Notes under the pieces: model-generated
The model's input: only the letters and a program-made list of their open reading frames with translations
The model's database searches: none
Told to the model about the DNA's origin: nothing
From: Thalassospiraceae bacterium LMO-SO8
GTDB lineage: Bacteria > Pseudomonadota > Alphaproteobacteria > Rhodospirillales > Casp-alpha2
Reading direction: 5' to 3'
Assembly: GCA_031655335.1 (NCBI GenBank)
Contig: CP134226.1
Coordinates: forward strand, 2,746,001 to 2,810,000
DNA: 64,000 nt
Made by a program: the position numbers and the translations under genes
Shown here: positions 1 to 7,829 of the stretch, piece by piece
How positions within the stretch are numbered: the first letter of the stretch is position 1
Layout: each line of letters starts with the position of its first letter

Positions 1-23
1 AGAATGAGTCTGTGAAAATCTAC

Positions 24-36
24 GGGGCCAGTCCCC
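24..36 (+). promoter_or_regulatory. Small 5'UTR inverted repeat before flagellin 1
   Basis: GGGG at 24-27 and CCCC at 33-36 flank a 5-base loop, 11 bases upstream of the ribosome site. It may form a weak leader hairpin. Its role is unknown. Flagellin leaders are known FlbT targets in Caulobacter, but FlbT is not in this window. Confidence 0.25.
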
Positions 37-57
37 AGCTTCAGAATGGAGTGAAAA

Positions 58-1326
58 ATGTCTGACGTTACTCTTTCGTCCGCCGTGCGCGGATCGCTGC
101 TTTCCCTTCAAAGCACCACTGACCTGATTGACCGGACAAACGGCCGTTTGTCTTCCGGTCTTCGCGTTGCCAGCCCGATCGACGATCCGGTGTCCTTCTT
201 CTCGGCGAAAACCCTGAACGACCGTGCGTTCGACTTCGGCGAACGCAAAGACGGCATCGACCAGGGTGTTTCGACGGTGACGGCGGCGCTGGACGGCGTG
301 GACGGCATCGACAGCCTGGTCCGTCAGCTTAAAGGTATTGCGAACTCCCTGAAATCGGCGACGGGTAGCCAATTTACCGACTTGGTCACCCAGTTCAACG
401 ACATCCGTGGCCAGATCGGTGACTTGGCCAGCGACGCTGAATATCAGGGCGTCAATCTGGTTGACGGCACGTCCGCAACCTTGACGGTGAACTTCGCCAA
501 CAACACCTCGTCGATCCTGACCGTCAACTCCACCAACCTGCGTCAATCGGGTCTCGGCATTGACGTGGCCGAACTCCGCACCGACTCCAAGGTGTCATAC
601 GCGGCCACGACGGGCACGACGATCACCAACACGGCGACCAACTTCTCGGCCATCACGTCGTTCTCCGACGCGGGCGGCACCTTCACGGTGACGTTTAACG
701 GCACCGGTGAGCGTGTGTTCACCACGACCGGCGGCAACAGCCTGACCATTTCCTTCGGGACTGCCTCCTTCACGATCCGGGCGGCGACGAACGCCGACGT
801 GACCATCACTCAGGGCGCCGTCATCACCCTGCAGGTTACGACGACGGTCAACGCTTCCGACTTCCTGGCCGCCACCAACTCCACGACGGCCGTCGAAATC
901 AACCTGGATCAGACTTCCTTGCTCGCCGTGTTCACGGGCGGGGGTATCGTTCTCGGCACCGCCGCGGCGTCAACCGGGGCGATCACCCTGACCGACTCCT
1001 CGGGAACGTTCCAGGAAGTCGACTTCGTCGGTGAAGGCCGGACTGCCGACCTTGATGCCGTCATCACCGGTCTGGACAGTGCGTTGACGACGCTCCGGTC
1101 GGAATCCCAGAAGCTGGGCTCGAACGTGGCTCTGCTGCAGACTCGTCTGGATTTCACTGAGGCGCACATCAACACCCTGGAAGAAGGTGCGGGCAAGCTG
1201 ACGCTGGCCGACCTGAACTCCGAAGGCGCCAACCTGTTGGCTCTGCAAACCCGGCAGCAGCTGGGTATTTCCGCTCTGGCCTTCGCCGGCCAGTCGGAAC
1301 AGGGCATCCTGGCGTTGTTCAACTAA
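58..1326 (+). CDS. Flagellin, copy 1
   Basis: Major filament subunit, exported by the flagellar type III apparatus and polymerised outside the cell. The 422-residue product has the conserved flagellin N-terminal coiled region (residues 1-150; NRTN/RLSSGLRV-type motif near 27-38 and ADDP-like IDDPV near 41) and the C-terminal coiled region (about 330-422, ending in GILALFN). The central part is Ser/Thr/Asn/Gly-rich, as expected of a surface-exposed, glycosylatable domain. The start ATG follows a GGAGTG ribosome site at 48-53. A second flagellin gene lies 324 bp downstream, and residues about 160-278 are nearly identical to it at the DNA level. Which copy is dominant cannot be told, since the promoter of this copy lies outside the window. 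Confidence 0.95.
   Translation: MSDVTLSSAVRGSLLSLQSTTDLIDRTNGRLSSGLRVASPIDDPVSFFSAKTLNDRAFDFGERKDGIDQGVSTVTAALDGVDGIDSLVRQLKGIANSLKSATGSQFTDLVTQFNDIRGQIGDLASDAEYQGVNLVDGTSATLTVNFANNTSSILTVNSTNLRQSGLGIDVAELRTDSKVSYAATTGTTITNTATNFSAITSFSDAGGTFTVTFNGTGERVFTTTGGNSLTISFGTASFTIRAATNADVTITQGAVITLQVTTTVNASDFLAATNSTTAVEINLDQTSLLAVFTGGGIVLGTAAASTGAITLTDSSGTFQEVDFVGEGRTADLDAVITGLDSALTTLRSESQKLGSNVALLQTRLDFTEAHINTLEEGAGKLTLADLNSEGANLLALQTRQQLGISALAFAGQSEQGILALFN
533..891 (+). repeat. Flagellin central tract, copy A (near-identical to 2125-2483)
   Basis: This 359-base tract aligns without gaps to 2125-2483, offset 1592, the same offset as the two start codons. I count 5 mismatches. Sequence immediately outside both ends diverges sharply, which indicates recent gene conversion or selection for an identical surface domain. 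Confidence 0.9.
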
Positions 1327-1377
1327 GCATAACCCGCTCCCGCGGCATCGGCCGCGGAGTTCGGATACGAATGCGGA

Positions 1378-1413
1378 CCGCCGCCACCTTCGGGTGGCGG
1401 CGGTTTCGTTTTT
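1378..1413 (+). terminator. Rho-independent terminator after flagellin 1
   Basis: A perfect 11-bp GC stem (1378-1388 with 1393-1403) closed by a TTCG tetraloop is followed by a T-rich tail (1404-1413). It separates the two flagellin transcripts. The rest of the gap to the next gene (1414-1649) holds an AT-rich upstream region with a TTAA-N6-TTAA pair at 1512-1525 and a leader hairpin. I could not assign a clear sigma-54 or sigma-28 promoter in it. Confidence 0.93.
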
Positions 1414-1605
1414 GGTGCGCGTATGGGCCTGGATTCTGTACCGTTGCGCCGATAACCGTGCGTTCCGCCGTTTTCACGCGGGAAGGGATAAGGCTTGGAA
1501 ATTTATTCTTTTTAAGGTGCTTTAAATCAAGATTTTGTTAACTACTGGCGTTTAGCCTAATATCAACCTCGTCTGCAGAATGCGCACGAACTTTCATTTT
1601 TTTTA

Positions 1606-1629
1606 GGTGGGTACGTAGAACACGCCACC
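1606..1629 (+). promoter_or_regulatory. 5'UTR inverted repeat before flagellin 2
   Basis: GGTGG (1606-1610) and CCACC (1625-1629) can pair around a 14-base loop just upstream of the AAAGG ribosome site (1636-1640) of the second flagellin. The position parallels the hairpin in the leader of flagellin 1. A translational-control role is inference only. Confidence 0.3.
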
Positions 1630-1649
1630 GCTCCAGAAAGGCGCATACC

Positions 1650-2921
1650 ATGTCGGATGTAACATTGTCGGCGGCTGTGCGGAATACGCTGCTGTCGCTG
1701 CAGAATACGACTGATCTGATTAATCGAACCAATAACCGCCTGTCTTCCGGGTTGCGTGTTTCCGGCCCGGTCGACGACCCGGTGGCCTTCTTCTCCGCGA
1801 AAGCTCTGAACGACCGTTCGTTCACCTTTACCGAGCGAAAGGAAGGTATCGATCAGGGGATTTCCACGGTCACGGCGGCCTTGGACGGCGTCGAGGGTAT
1901 CGACAGTTTGGTCCGCCAACTCAAGGGGATTGCGAACTCCCTGAAATCGGCGAGTGGCGTTCAGTTCACCGACTTGGTCACCCAGTTTAACGAAATTCGC
2001 GGCCAGATCGGCGACTTGGCCAGTGACGCCGATTATCAGGGCCTAAACCTCATCGACAACACGTCGCAGTCATTGGCGGTGAACTTCGCCGACAATACCT
2101 CGAGCCTCTTGACCATCAATGCGGCCAACCTGCGTCAATCGGGTCTCGGCATTGACGTGGCCGAGCTTCGCACCGACTCCAAGGTGTCATACGCGGCCAC
2201 GACGGGCACGACGATCACCAACACGGCGACCAACTTCTCGGCCATCACGTCGTTCTCCGACGCGGGCGGCAGCTTCACGGTGACGTTTAACGGCACCGGT
2301 GAGCGTGTGTTCACCACGACCGGCGGCAACAGCCTGACCATTTCCTTCGGGACCGCCACCTTCACGATCCGGGCGGCGACGAACGCCGACGTGACCATCA
2401 CTCAGGGCGCCGTCATCACCCTGCAGGTTACGACGACGGTCAACGCTTCCGACTTCCTGGCCGCCACCAACTCCACGACGGCCATCTCGATCAACCTGGA
2501 CGCGACGTCGCTACTCGCCGTTTACGGGGGCACGCAGGGCATCGTTCTCGGCACCGCCGCGGCGTCAACCGGTGGGATCACCTTGCTTGACTCTTCGGGG
2601 GCGTTCCAGGAAACCGACTTTTTGGCCGAAGGCGCGATCTCGGATCTCGACAACATTGTCGTGGATCTCGATGCGGCATTGGCTACCCTGCGCACGGAAT
2701 CTCAGAAGCTGGGTTCGAACGTGGCCCTGCTACAGACCCGTTTGGACTTCACCGAATCCTATATCAACACCCTGGATGAAGGGGCGGGCAAGCTGACGCT
2801 GGCCGACCTCAATGCTGAAGGGGCCAACCTGTTGGCCTTGCAGACCCGGCAGCAGCTGGGTATTTCCGCTCTGGCCTTCGCCGGCCAGTCGGAACAGGGC
2901 ATTCTGGCGCTGTTCAACTAA
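1650..2921 (+). CDS. Flagellin, copy 2
   Basis: Second filament subunit of 423 residues, collinear with copy 1 and differing by one residue in length. The N-terminal and C-terminal polymerisation domains are conserved (RLSSGLRV motif near 32-38, C-terminal GILALFN). Differences are concentrated at residues 1-158 and 280-400, while the centre is almost identical. The start ATG lies 9 bases after AAAGG. It has its own upstream region and its own downstream hairpin, so it is probably transcribed separately. Both copies may assemble into one filament, or be used at different times. The sequence does not decide this. Confidence 0.95.
   Translation: MSDVTLSAAVRNTLLSLQNTTDLINRTNNRLSSGLRVSGPVDDPVAFFSAKALNDRSFTFTERKEGIDQGISTVTAALDGVEGIDSLVRQLKGIANSLKSASGVQFTDLVTQFNEIRGQIGDLASDADYQGLNLIDNTSQSLAVNFADNTSSLLTINAANLRQSGLGIDVAELRTDSKVSYAATTGTTITNTATNFSAITSFSDAGGSFTVTFNGTGERVFTTTGGNSLTISFGTATFTIRAATNADVTITQGAVITLQVTTTVNASDFLAATNSTTAISINLDATSLLAVYGGTQGIVLGTAAASTGGITLLDSSGAFQETDFLAEGAISDLDNIVVDLDAALATLRTESQKLGSNVALLQTRLDFTESYINTLDEGAGKLTLADLNAEGANLLALQTRQQLGISALAFAGQSEQGILALFN
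2125..2483 (+). repeat. Flagellin central tract, copy B
   Basis: Partner of 533-891: 5 mismatches over 359 bases, no gaps. The boundaries are abrupt, with codons just left and right of the tract differing at several bases between the two genes. Confidence 0.9.
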
Positions 2922-2941
2922 TCCGGGTTTCCCATGCTGAA

Positions 2942-2983
2942 CCGGGACGGTGAGGGCAATTTTCATTGTCCTCACCGTCCCGG
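2942..2983 (+). terminator. Long hairpin after flagellin 2
   Basis: A 14-bp perfect stem (2942-2955 with 2970-2983) extends inward by further pairs including one G-T. No T-run follows on the plus strand, so it may act as a 3'-end stabiliser or an atypical terminator. Confidence 0.7.
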
Positions 2984-3071
2984 GCGCCTGGGCGCTCTGT
3001 CCCGCTTTCGGCTTGTAACCCACGTCCAGCGCAGATGGTCGGATGTGACCTGACCGGCCAAGGGATGGCGA

Positions 3072-4442
3072 ATGGCTTTCGAGCAGTTATTACTTCAGGG
3101 CAATCAATGGATCGAGCGCCAGGAGCCTCGGTCGGCGATCCCGTGTTTCATGCAGATTTTGCAGAGCGACCCGCGGCATGTCGGGGCTATGACCGGCTTG
3201 GCGAAAGCGACGCTACAGCTTAACGACCCAACCACGGCCTGGCAGATGTTGCAGACCGTTCTTGCGGCGGCGGCGCAGGATACGGACGTTCTGAATACCG
3301 CCGGAAATGTGAAGTTGGCCTTAGGCGAGATAGAGGAGGCGATCCGGCACTTCGAGGCGGCGCTGGCGCTCTGCCCGGATGAGCCGGGGATACTCCTGAA
3401 CCTGGCGACCGCGGTTTGCGGGGGCGGTGATCTGGACCGGGCCGAGGCAATCTACCAACGCCTGGAAGCCGAAGGGCGGGCGACAGAGACCTCCAAATTC
3501 AACCATTCTCTGGTGCAGTTGTTGTGCGGACAGTTCGCGAAAGCCTGGCCCGGGTTTGAACTCCGCGGGCAGGCGGCAAACACGGGATTGGCCGGGCGAA
3601 CATTCCCCGGTCAGCGATGGGACGGCAGGGAATCCCCCGGGGAAAGCCTGCTGATTCATGCGGAACAGGGGCTGGGCGACAACATCCAGTTCGTGCGTTA
3701 TCTGCCACAGATTTCTCGGCGCGTCGGGCATGTCGTTCTGGAGGCGCCGAAGGCGCTGGTTGATTTGTTCGCGAACCTTCCGGGCGTTGATGAGATCGTT
3801 GTCATGGGCGAGGCGTTGCCAGACTGCACCCTGCACGCGTCGATCATGAGCCTTCCGGCGCTTTCAGGTACGGTTGAGGAGACAATCCCCGCCGATATTC
3901 CCTATCTTCCGGTCGTTTCCGACGCCGTCGCGACGTGGCGGGAAAGATTGGGGGCTGGCGACGGCCGCTTGCATGTCGGGCTGGTCTGGGCGGGGAACGC
4001 CGGGCATCGGCGCGATCGGGAACGCTCCTTGCCGCTGCGTACTCTTGCGCCGGCCTTGAAGATGGCGGACGGGGCCGTGTTCCATGCTTTTCAGATCGGC
4101 GAGCCGCTGGCGCAGGTCCACGCCGCCGCGGGAGAATTCGGTCTCGACATCAATGTTTTGTTTCCCGAGCCGCAACCCCTGACCGAGGTCGCCGCGGCAC
4201 TGAGCGCGGTGGACCTGCTGATTTCCGTCGACACGGGATTGGCGCATCTCGCCGGGGCCATCGGCCGTCCGGTTTGGAACCTGATCACATATGTACCCGA
4301 TTGGCGCTGGATGATGGGACGTGCGGATACGCCCTGGTATCCGACCATGCGTCTCTTTCGCCAATCCGCCGTGGGTGATTGGGATGCCGTCGTGACGGAC
4401 GTGGGGACGGCATTGGCGATGGGGGCCGCCGGATCCGATTAG
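3072..4442 (+). CDS. TPR protein with GT9/heptosyltransferase-like C-terminal domain
   Basis: 456 residues. The first ~165 form tetratricopeptide-like helices (for example LNTAGNVKLALGEIEEAIRH near 77-96). The C-terminal ~270 residues resemble the nucleotide-sugar-binding half of GT-B transferases of the GT9/TPR-glycosyltransferase type, with a VDLLISVDTGLAHLAGAIG stretch near 380-398 followed by W-rich PDWRWM. Such proteins are common in alphaproteobacterial flagellin-glycosylation clusters. It sits directly after the flagellins and converges on maf, the two stop codons overlapping at 4439-4442. GGGAT precedes the ATG by 5 bases. Likely role: adds or elongates a sugar on flagellin. Donor and acceptor are unknown. 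Confidence 0.82.
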   Translation: MAFEQLLLQGNQWIERQEPRSAIPCFMQILQSDPRHVGAMTGLAKATLQLNDPTTAWQMLQTVLAAAAQDTDVLNTAGNVKLALGEIEEAIRHFEAALALCPDEPGILLNLATAVCGGGDLDRAEAIYQRLEAEGRATETSKFNHSLVQLLCGQFAKAWPGFELRGQAANTGLAGRTFPGQRWDGRESPGESLLIHAEQGLGDNIQFVRYLPQISRRVGHVVLEAPKALVDLFANLPGVDEIVVMGEALPDCTLHASIMSLPALSGTVEETIPADIPYLPVVSDAVATWRERLGAGDGRLHVGLVWAGNAGHRRDRERSLPLRTLAPALKMADGAVFHAFQIGEPLAQVHAAAGEFGLDINVLFPEPQPLTEVAAALSAVDLLISVDTGLAHLAGAIGRPVWNLITYVPDWRWMMGRADTPWYPTMRLFRQSAVGDWDAVVTDVGTALAMGAAGSD

Positions 4443-6433
4443 GGATTGGCGAGCGCCTCCAACTCCATGAACTCGCCCTGGTCGAGAACCGTAAGGTGCT
4501 TGATCGCGCGTTCCCGGCAGAGTTCCACGAGGTCGATGAATTCCTTGATGAACATGTCGTGGACTTTTTGACGGATTTCATCGTTCTGCGCCCGATGGGA
4601 GTAGTAGTCGCCTAAGATCAGAACCATGTTGAAGGTTCCGCGCAGCATCAGCGTGGAAAACTTCAGGTACCGATCATCCGCCGGCGGATGATAAAAAATC
4701 GAATTAAACTGAATGAATGGCTCCGTATCCTTGAAGTCGACCCAATTTTTTGCGACTTCGTGGACGTCGTCGGATGTGCGGTTGATCGCCCCGATGAGCA
4801 GGTCGATATTCCAGGCGGTATCGAAGTCTTCCTTGCTGAAGCGGGGGAAGGCCTCGATCATCGAGTGAACGATCTTGGATTTTTCGGTCGGCGGTTCGGG
4901 CAGGTCTACCGTTCGCGCCAGTTTCGGCGGCGCACCCTTGATCATCGCGCCGTTGCTGCAATTGAAGAACTTGATGTGCCGCGGCGCCATGTGAACCATC
5001 CTTTGGATGGAATCGAGCGCCCAGAACAGGCCGGTCGTCGTTCTTGCTTTGCCGCCGAAGTTGGCGGGGACCTCTACGTTGAACGGTGACTGGGGAATGA
5101 TTGCGCCTTCGGTGTAGTGGTAGGAAACGGCGGCGTGGTGCTTGTCCGTTCCACGCTGTCCCATGTCGACGCCGAACAGGTAAATTTCGGAAAACCCGAG
5201 TTCCAGCACGAAGCCTAGACCTGCGTTCACGACCGTCGGGTCGAGGTTGTGAATGAAGTTTCGCACGTCGTCGGAAAATACGGGAAAGGGGCAAAGCGCA
5301 ACCCGGTGATAGAACACCCGTTCCTTGAACATCGTTGCGGCCTCGATGTCCACGGTCGAAGCCGCGACGAGACAGATGTCGTCTATGTCGTGTTCCTCGG
5401 CAACGAATTCCAGGACCGTTGCGACCTCCAGGTTTTCCATTTCTACCTGGAAATCCGGCTTGATGCCGGCGGCCATGAGCGGGCCGAGCGCGGAGCCGCA
5501 GGAAATTACGACCCCGCGGTCGGCGTTTCGCTTTAGGTGTTCGATGGACTCATCCAGGGATGGGCCGCAGCCGACGACGAATGCGGGGCAGTCGCGGCGC
5601 GGGGTGGAGTCCGGGCGGAAATAGAATCGCGAGGTTCCGTCGGCCAAGTTGGTACGGGCGTTCCGGATCATCAGTTGTTCGTCGTAAAAGAAGCCGAGAC
5701 CGGCCAGCAGCAGCGAGGCCTCCTGATTGAATTGCTTCGTGAATTCGTCGAAGGTGCTCGAAATGAAGTGTTGGTACACATAGGTGCCATCGACGGCCGT
5801 AACGGCAGTGCCGCGCACACGATGGCGCAGGCCGTCGATCAAGGCACGGACATCGTCGGAAATGAAGAAGAAGGTATCCCCGTTCCTTTCCTCCATCGTC
5901 GATATCAATTTGGCCCAATCATAGACTTCCAGGGATTGGTACAGCCCCTCGTAGTTGGCATCCATGATGATTATGTTTCGGCACTGGGTGCGTTCGACGA
6001 GCGCGTCCAGGTGAGGTGCGAGCCCGATGCCCTGCACGATCAGGTAGAAGGAGGGTTCAGACTGACGCTCAATTCTGAATTCTGCTCCGAGGTCCGCTCT
6101 TGCCTTGTCGAGAAAGCGTTCCACCAAGACGTTGCCGTAGGTATCCAGCGCTCCGGCTTGAAGTTCCGGCAAGGTAAGCCTGCTGGGTTTGTCCCAGAAT
6201 TTCTTGAGTTGTTTCTCAGTGAAGCCGGTGATATCGCCGTCATAAAAGCGTTGCCCCATGAATTCAAGGTCGGGCGTTCCATCGTCATTGAATACCAAGG
6301 TAGCCAGGGGCTTGTGGGCTTCGATGGTGTCTGCCGTTGAGGGGTAGTAGCGTCTGAACGCCTCCATGTTCCGGGCGCGAAGAGCCTGTCGTTCTTCCAG
6401 GCTTGGCGGGGAACTGACAGCTTCTAAATCCAT
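4439..6433 (-). CDS. maf: Maf-type motility accessory protein (DUF115), putative flagellin glycosyltransferase
   Basis: 664 residues from the ATG at 6433; a TTG at 6439 is a possible alternative start. The central region has the Maf/DUF115 signature: a Gly-rich VVGCGPSLDESIEHLK motif, then VVISCGSALGPLMAAGIKPD, and later LGFSEIYLFGVDMG. Maf proteins transfer nonulosonic acids such as pseudaminic or legionaminic acid onto flagellin before export, in the cytoplasm. Its neighbours (two flagellins, two TPR transferases, a sulfotransferase-like gene) fit that role. No nonulosonate biosynthesis gene is in the window, so the sugar cannot be named. It is transcribed away from the sulfotransferase gene from a shared 212-bp region carrying a CtrA-like box. 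Confidence 0.88.
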   Translation of the reverse strand: MDLEAVSSPPSLEERQALRARNMEAFRRYYPSTADTIEAHKPLATLVFNDDGTPDLEFMGQRFYDGDITGFTEKQLKKFWDKPSRLTLPELQAGALDTYGNVLVERFLDKARADLGAEFRIERQSEPSFYLIVQGIGLAPHLDALVERTQCRNIIIMDANYEGLYQSLEVYDWAKLISTMEERNGDTFFFISDDVRALIDGLRHRVRGTAVTAVDGTYVYQHFISSTFDEFTKQFNQEASLLLAGLGFFYDEQLMIRNARTNLADGTSRFYFRPDSTPRRDCPAFVVGCGPSLDESIEHLKRNADRGVVISCGSALGPLMAAGIKPDFQVEMENLEVATVLEFVAEEHDIDDICLVAASTVDIEAATMFKERVFYHRVALCPFPVFSDDVRNFIHNLDPTVVNAGLGFVLELGFSEIYLFGVDMGQRGTDKHHAAVSYHYTEGAIIPQSPFNVEVPANFGGKARTTTGLFWALDSIQRMVHMAPRHIKFFNCSNGAMIKGAPPKLARTVDLPEPPTEKSKIVHSMIEAFPRFSKEDFDTAWNIDLLIGAINRTSDDVHEVAKNWVDFKDTEPFIQFNSIFYHPPADDRYLKFSTLMLRGTFNMVLILGDYYSHRAQNDEIRQKVHDMFIKEFIDLVELCRERAIKHLTVLDQGEFMELEALANP

Positions 6434-6544
6434 AGGCAAAAACTCTCGTGCTTAATAAAGGGGCCAGATTGCGGAAACGTGCATGTAAAGCAGTGTGTTC
6501 CCAATGCCGGCATCGTAGACGGCATGAGTATTAGAGGGTCAAGA

Positions 6545-6559
6545 TTAATTCCCGATTAA
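6545..6559. promoter_or_regulatory. CtrA-like box in the maf/sulfotransferase divergent promoter
   Basis: TTAA-TTCCCGA-TTAA followed by CC matches the CtrA consensus TTAA-N7-TTAA(C). It lies about 110 bases from the maf ATG and about 87 bases from the divergent start. A 10-base palindrome, ATGCCGGCAT, lies at 6504-6513. Confidence 0.55.
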
Positions 6560-6645
6560 CCGCCCGTGCTCTATCGTGCCAGCTTATGAGCATATGGTGG
6601 GTCAACCGCGAAGCTCAGACCTCAGGATATTGAAGAGACCTTTCC

Positions 6646-7548
6646 ATGGCCACGGTTTATGCCCACATCGGATCGGAGAAATGCGGTTCGAGTTTGATTG
6701 AGTTGATGCTTCTGAACAACCAGTCGATGCGTGACTTGTTGGAAAGCCAGGGGATCATCAGTGCCACGCAGTTTCATGTCGCCCTGCGAAAAGTTGTGGT
6801 GGGGACACAATGGGACGAGGGCATTCACGGCCGCCTCAAGGCGCAACTGCTCACGCCGCTTCGTATGTCCGGGAAGAATGTTTTTATTTCGGAAGAACTG
6901 CTGCTCAACCTTACGCATGAAAAAGAAAAACCCAATCCGCTGGATCTTCGGGTCTCGTTTTCAAAACGGTTATTGCAGGGGTTTGAGCAAATAAAGATCA
7001 TCTTGATCGTGCGCCGCCAGGACAAGTTCATCGAATCTCATTACAATCAGCAGGTGAAACGAGGAGAAACCCGGGCCTTTGAAGAAGTCCTGGAGAACCT
7101 AACCCTCGACAACTATTGCTGGGACGTCATCGCCGACGCGTGGGCCGAGGGGTTCGGAAAAGACAACATCACAATCATTCCATTCGAGAGTTCGGTTTTG
7201 GAATCCGCCGAGGGCGGACCCAAGAATATTCTCTCTGCGGTCTGCCGGGTTATGGGCATCAATGTGGATATCCGCACGGACAACCTACCGATCGTCAACC
7301 CGAGTCTGCGCCCTGAACTGCTTAACGCGCAGCGCGAAATCAATGCGACGATGGACCGCGTGACGGCAGGAAAGGTTGCCGACATTCTCACAATGAAGGT
7401 CTTGAAAGTGCCGGGCGCCGCCCAGGGACTGTTTTCTCCCGAAGACCGGCAGCTCTTGTTGGATCGATATGCCGCATCAAACCGCCGGCTGTTCGAGAAG
7501 TATATCCCCCAGTGTTCTGTGGACGAATATTTGACGGCCGGGGATTAA
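6646..7548 (+). CDS. Sulfotransferase-like protein
   Basis: 300 residues. The N-terminus MATVYAHIGSEKCGSSLIEL resembles the 5'-phosphosulfate-binding loop of PAPS-dependent sulfotransferases (HIGxxKxGSSxL). IILIVRRQDKFIESHYNQQ near 112-130 resembles the 3'-phosphate-binding motif (Arg followed by a Ser/His-Tyr segment). Family members transfer sulfate from PAPS to sugars or other hydroxyls. Set between maf and a TPR transferase in the flagellin-modification island, it may sulfate the flagellar glycan or another surface glycan. This is inference. It starts at the ATG at 6646 and is transcribed alone, divergently from maf. Confidence 0.7.
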   Translation: MATVYAHIGSEKCGSSLIELMLLNNQSMRDLLESQGIISATQFHVALRKVVVGTQWDEGIHGRLKAQLLTPLRMSGKNVFISEELLLNLTHEKEKPNPLDLRVSFSKRLLQGFEQIKIILIVRRQDKFIESHYNQQVKRGETRAFEEVLENLTLDNYCWDVIADAWAEGFGKDNITIIPFESSVLESAEGGPKNILSAVCRVMGINVDIRTDNLPIVNPSLRPELLNAQREINATMDRVTAGKVADILTMKVLKVPGAAQGLFSPEDRQLLLDRYAASNRRLFEKYIPQCSVDEYLTAGD

Positions 7549-7829
7549 GCTCATTACCTGATTTTTTTTATCTTCTTGTCTTGGTGTCGAGCTTGAACAA
7601 AGACGTTGGGAAGACGTCGGCGGGCTCCCTTCGGTAGAACGGCACGAGTTCATTTCCGTTTCCGAAACAGGAATCTATCTCACTGATATGTATAATATTT
7701 TTTTCTCGGGACGATGTGGAAGCCGTTTCCATCCCCTCGCTTTTTGGGCGACAAATTGATAGCGGACAAAGGGAAAGTGCAGTATAACAAAAAGTAAGTT
7801 TTTATATAGAGGCAGGGAGTGCAAGGCGG

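Noticed and set aside
1512-1525. TTAA-GGTGCT-TTAA upstream of flagellin 2 as a CtrA box
   Set aside because: The spacer is 6 rather than 7 bases and no downstream C follows, in an AT-rich region where such pairs arise by chance.
6563-6580. Sigma-54-like CTGGCACGATAGAGCAC on the minus strand upstream of maf
   Set aside because: The TGGCACG half is good, but GG and GC are 9 bases apart, not 10, and the TTGC half is poor. Not called as a promoter.
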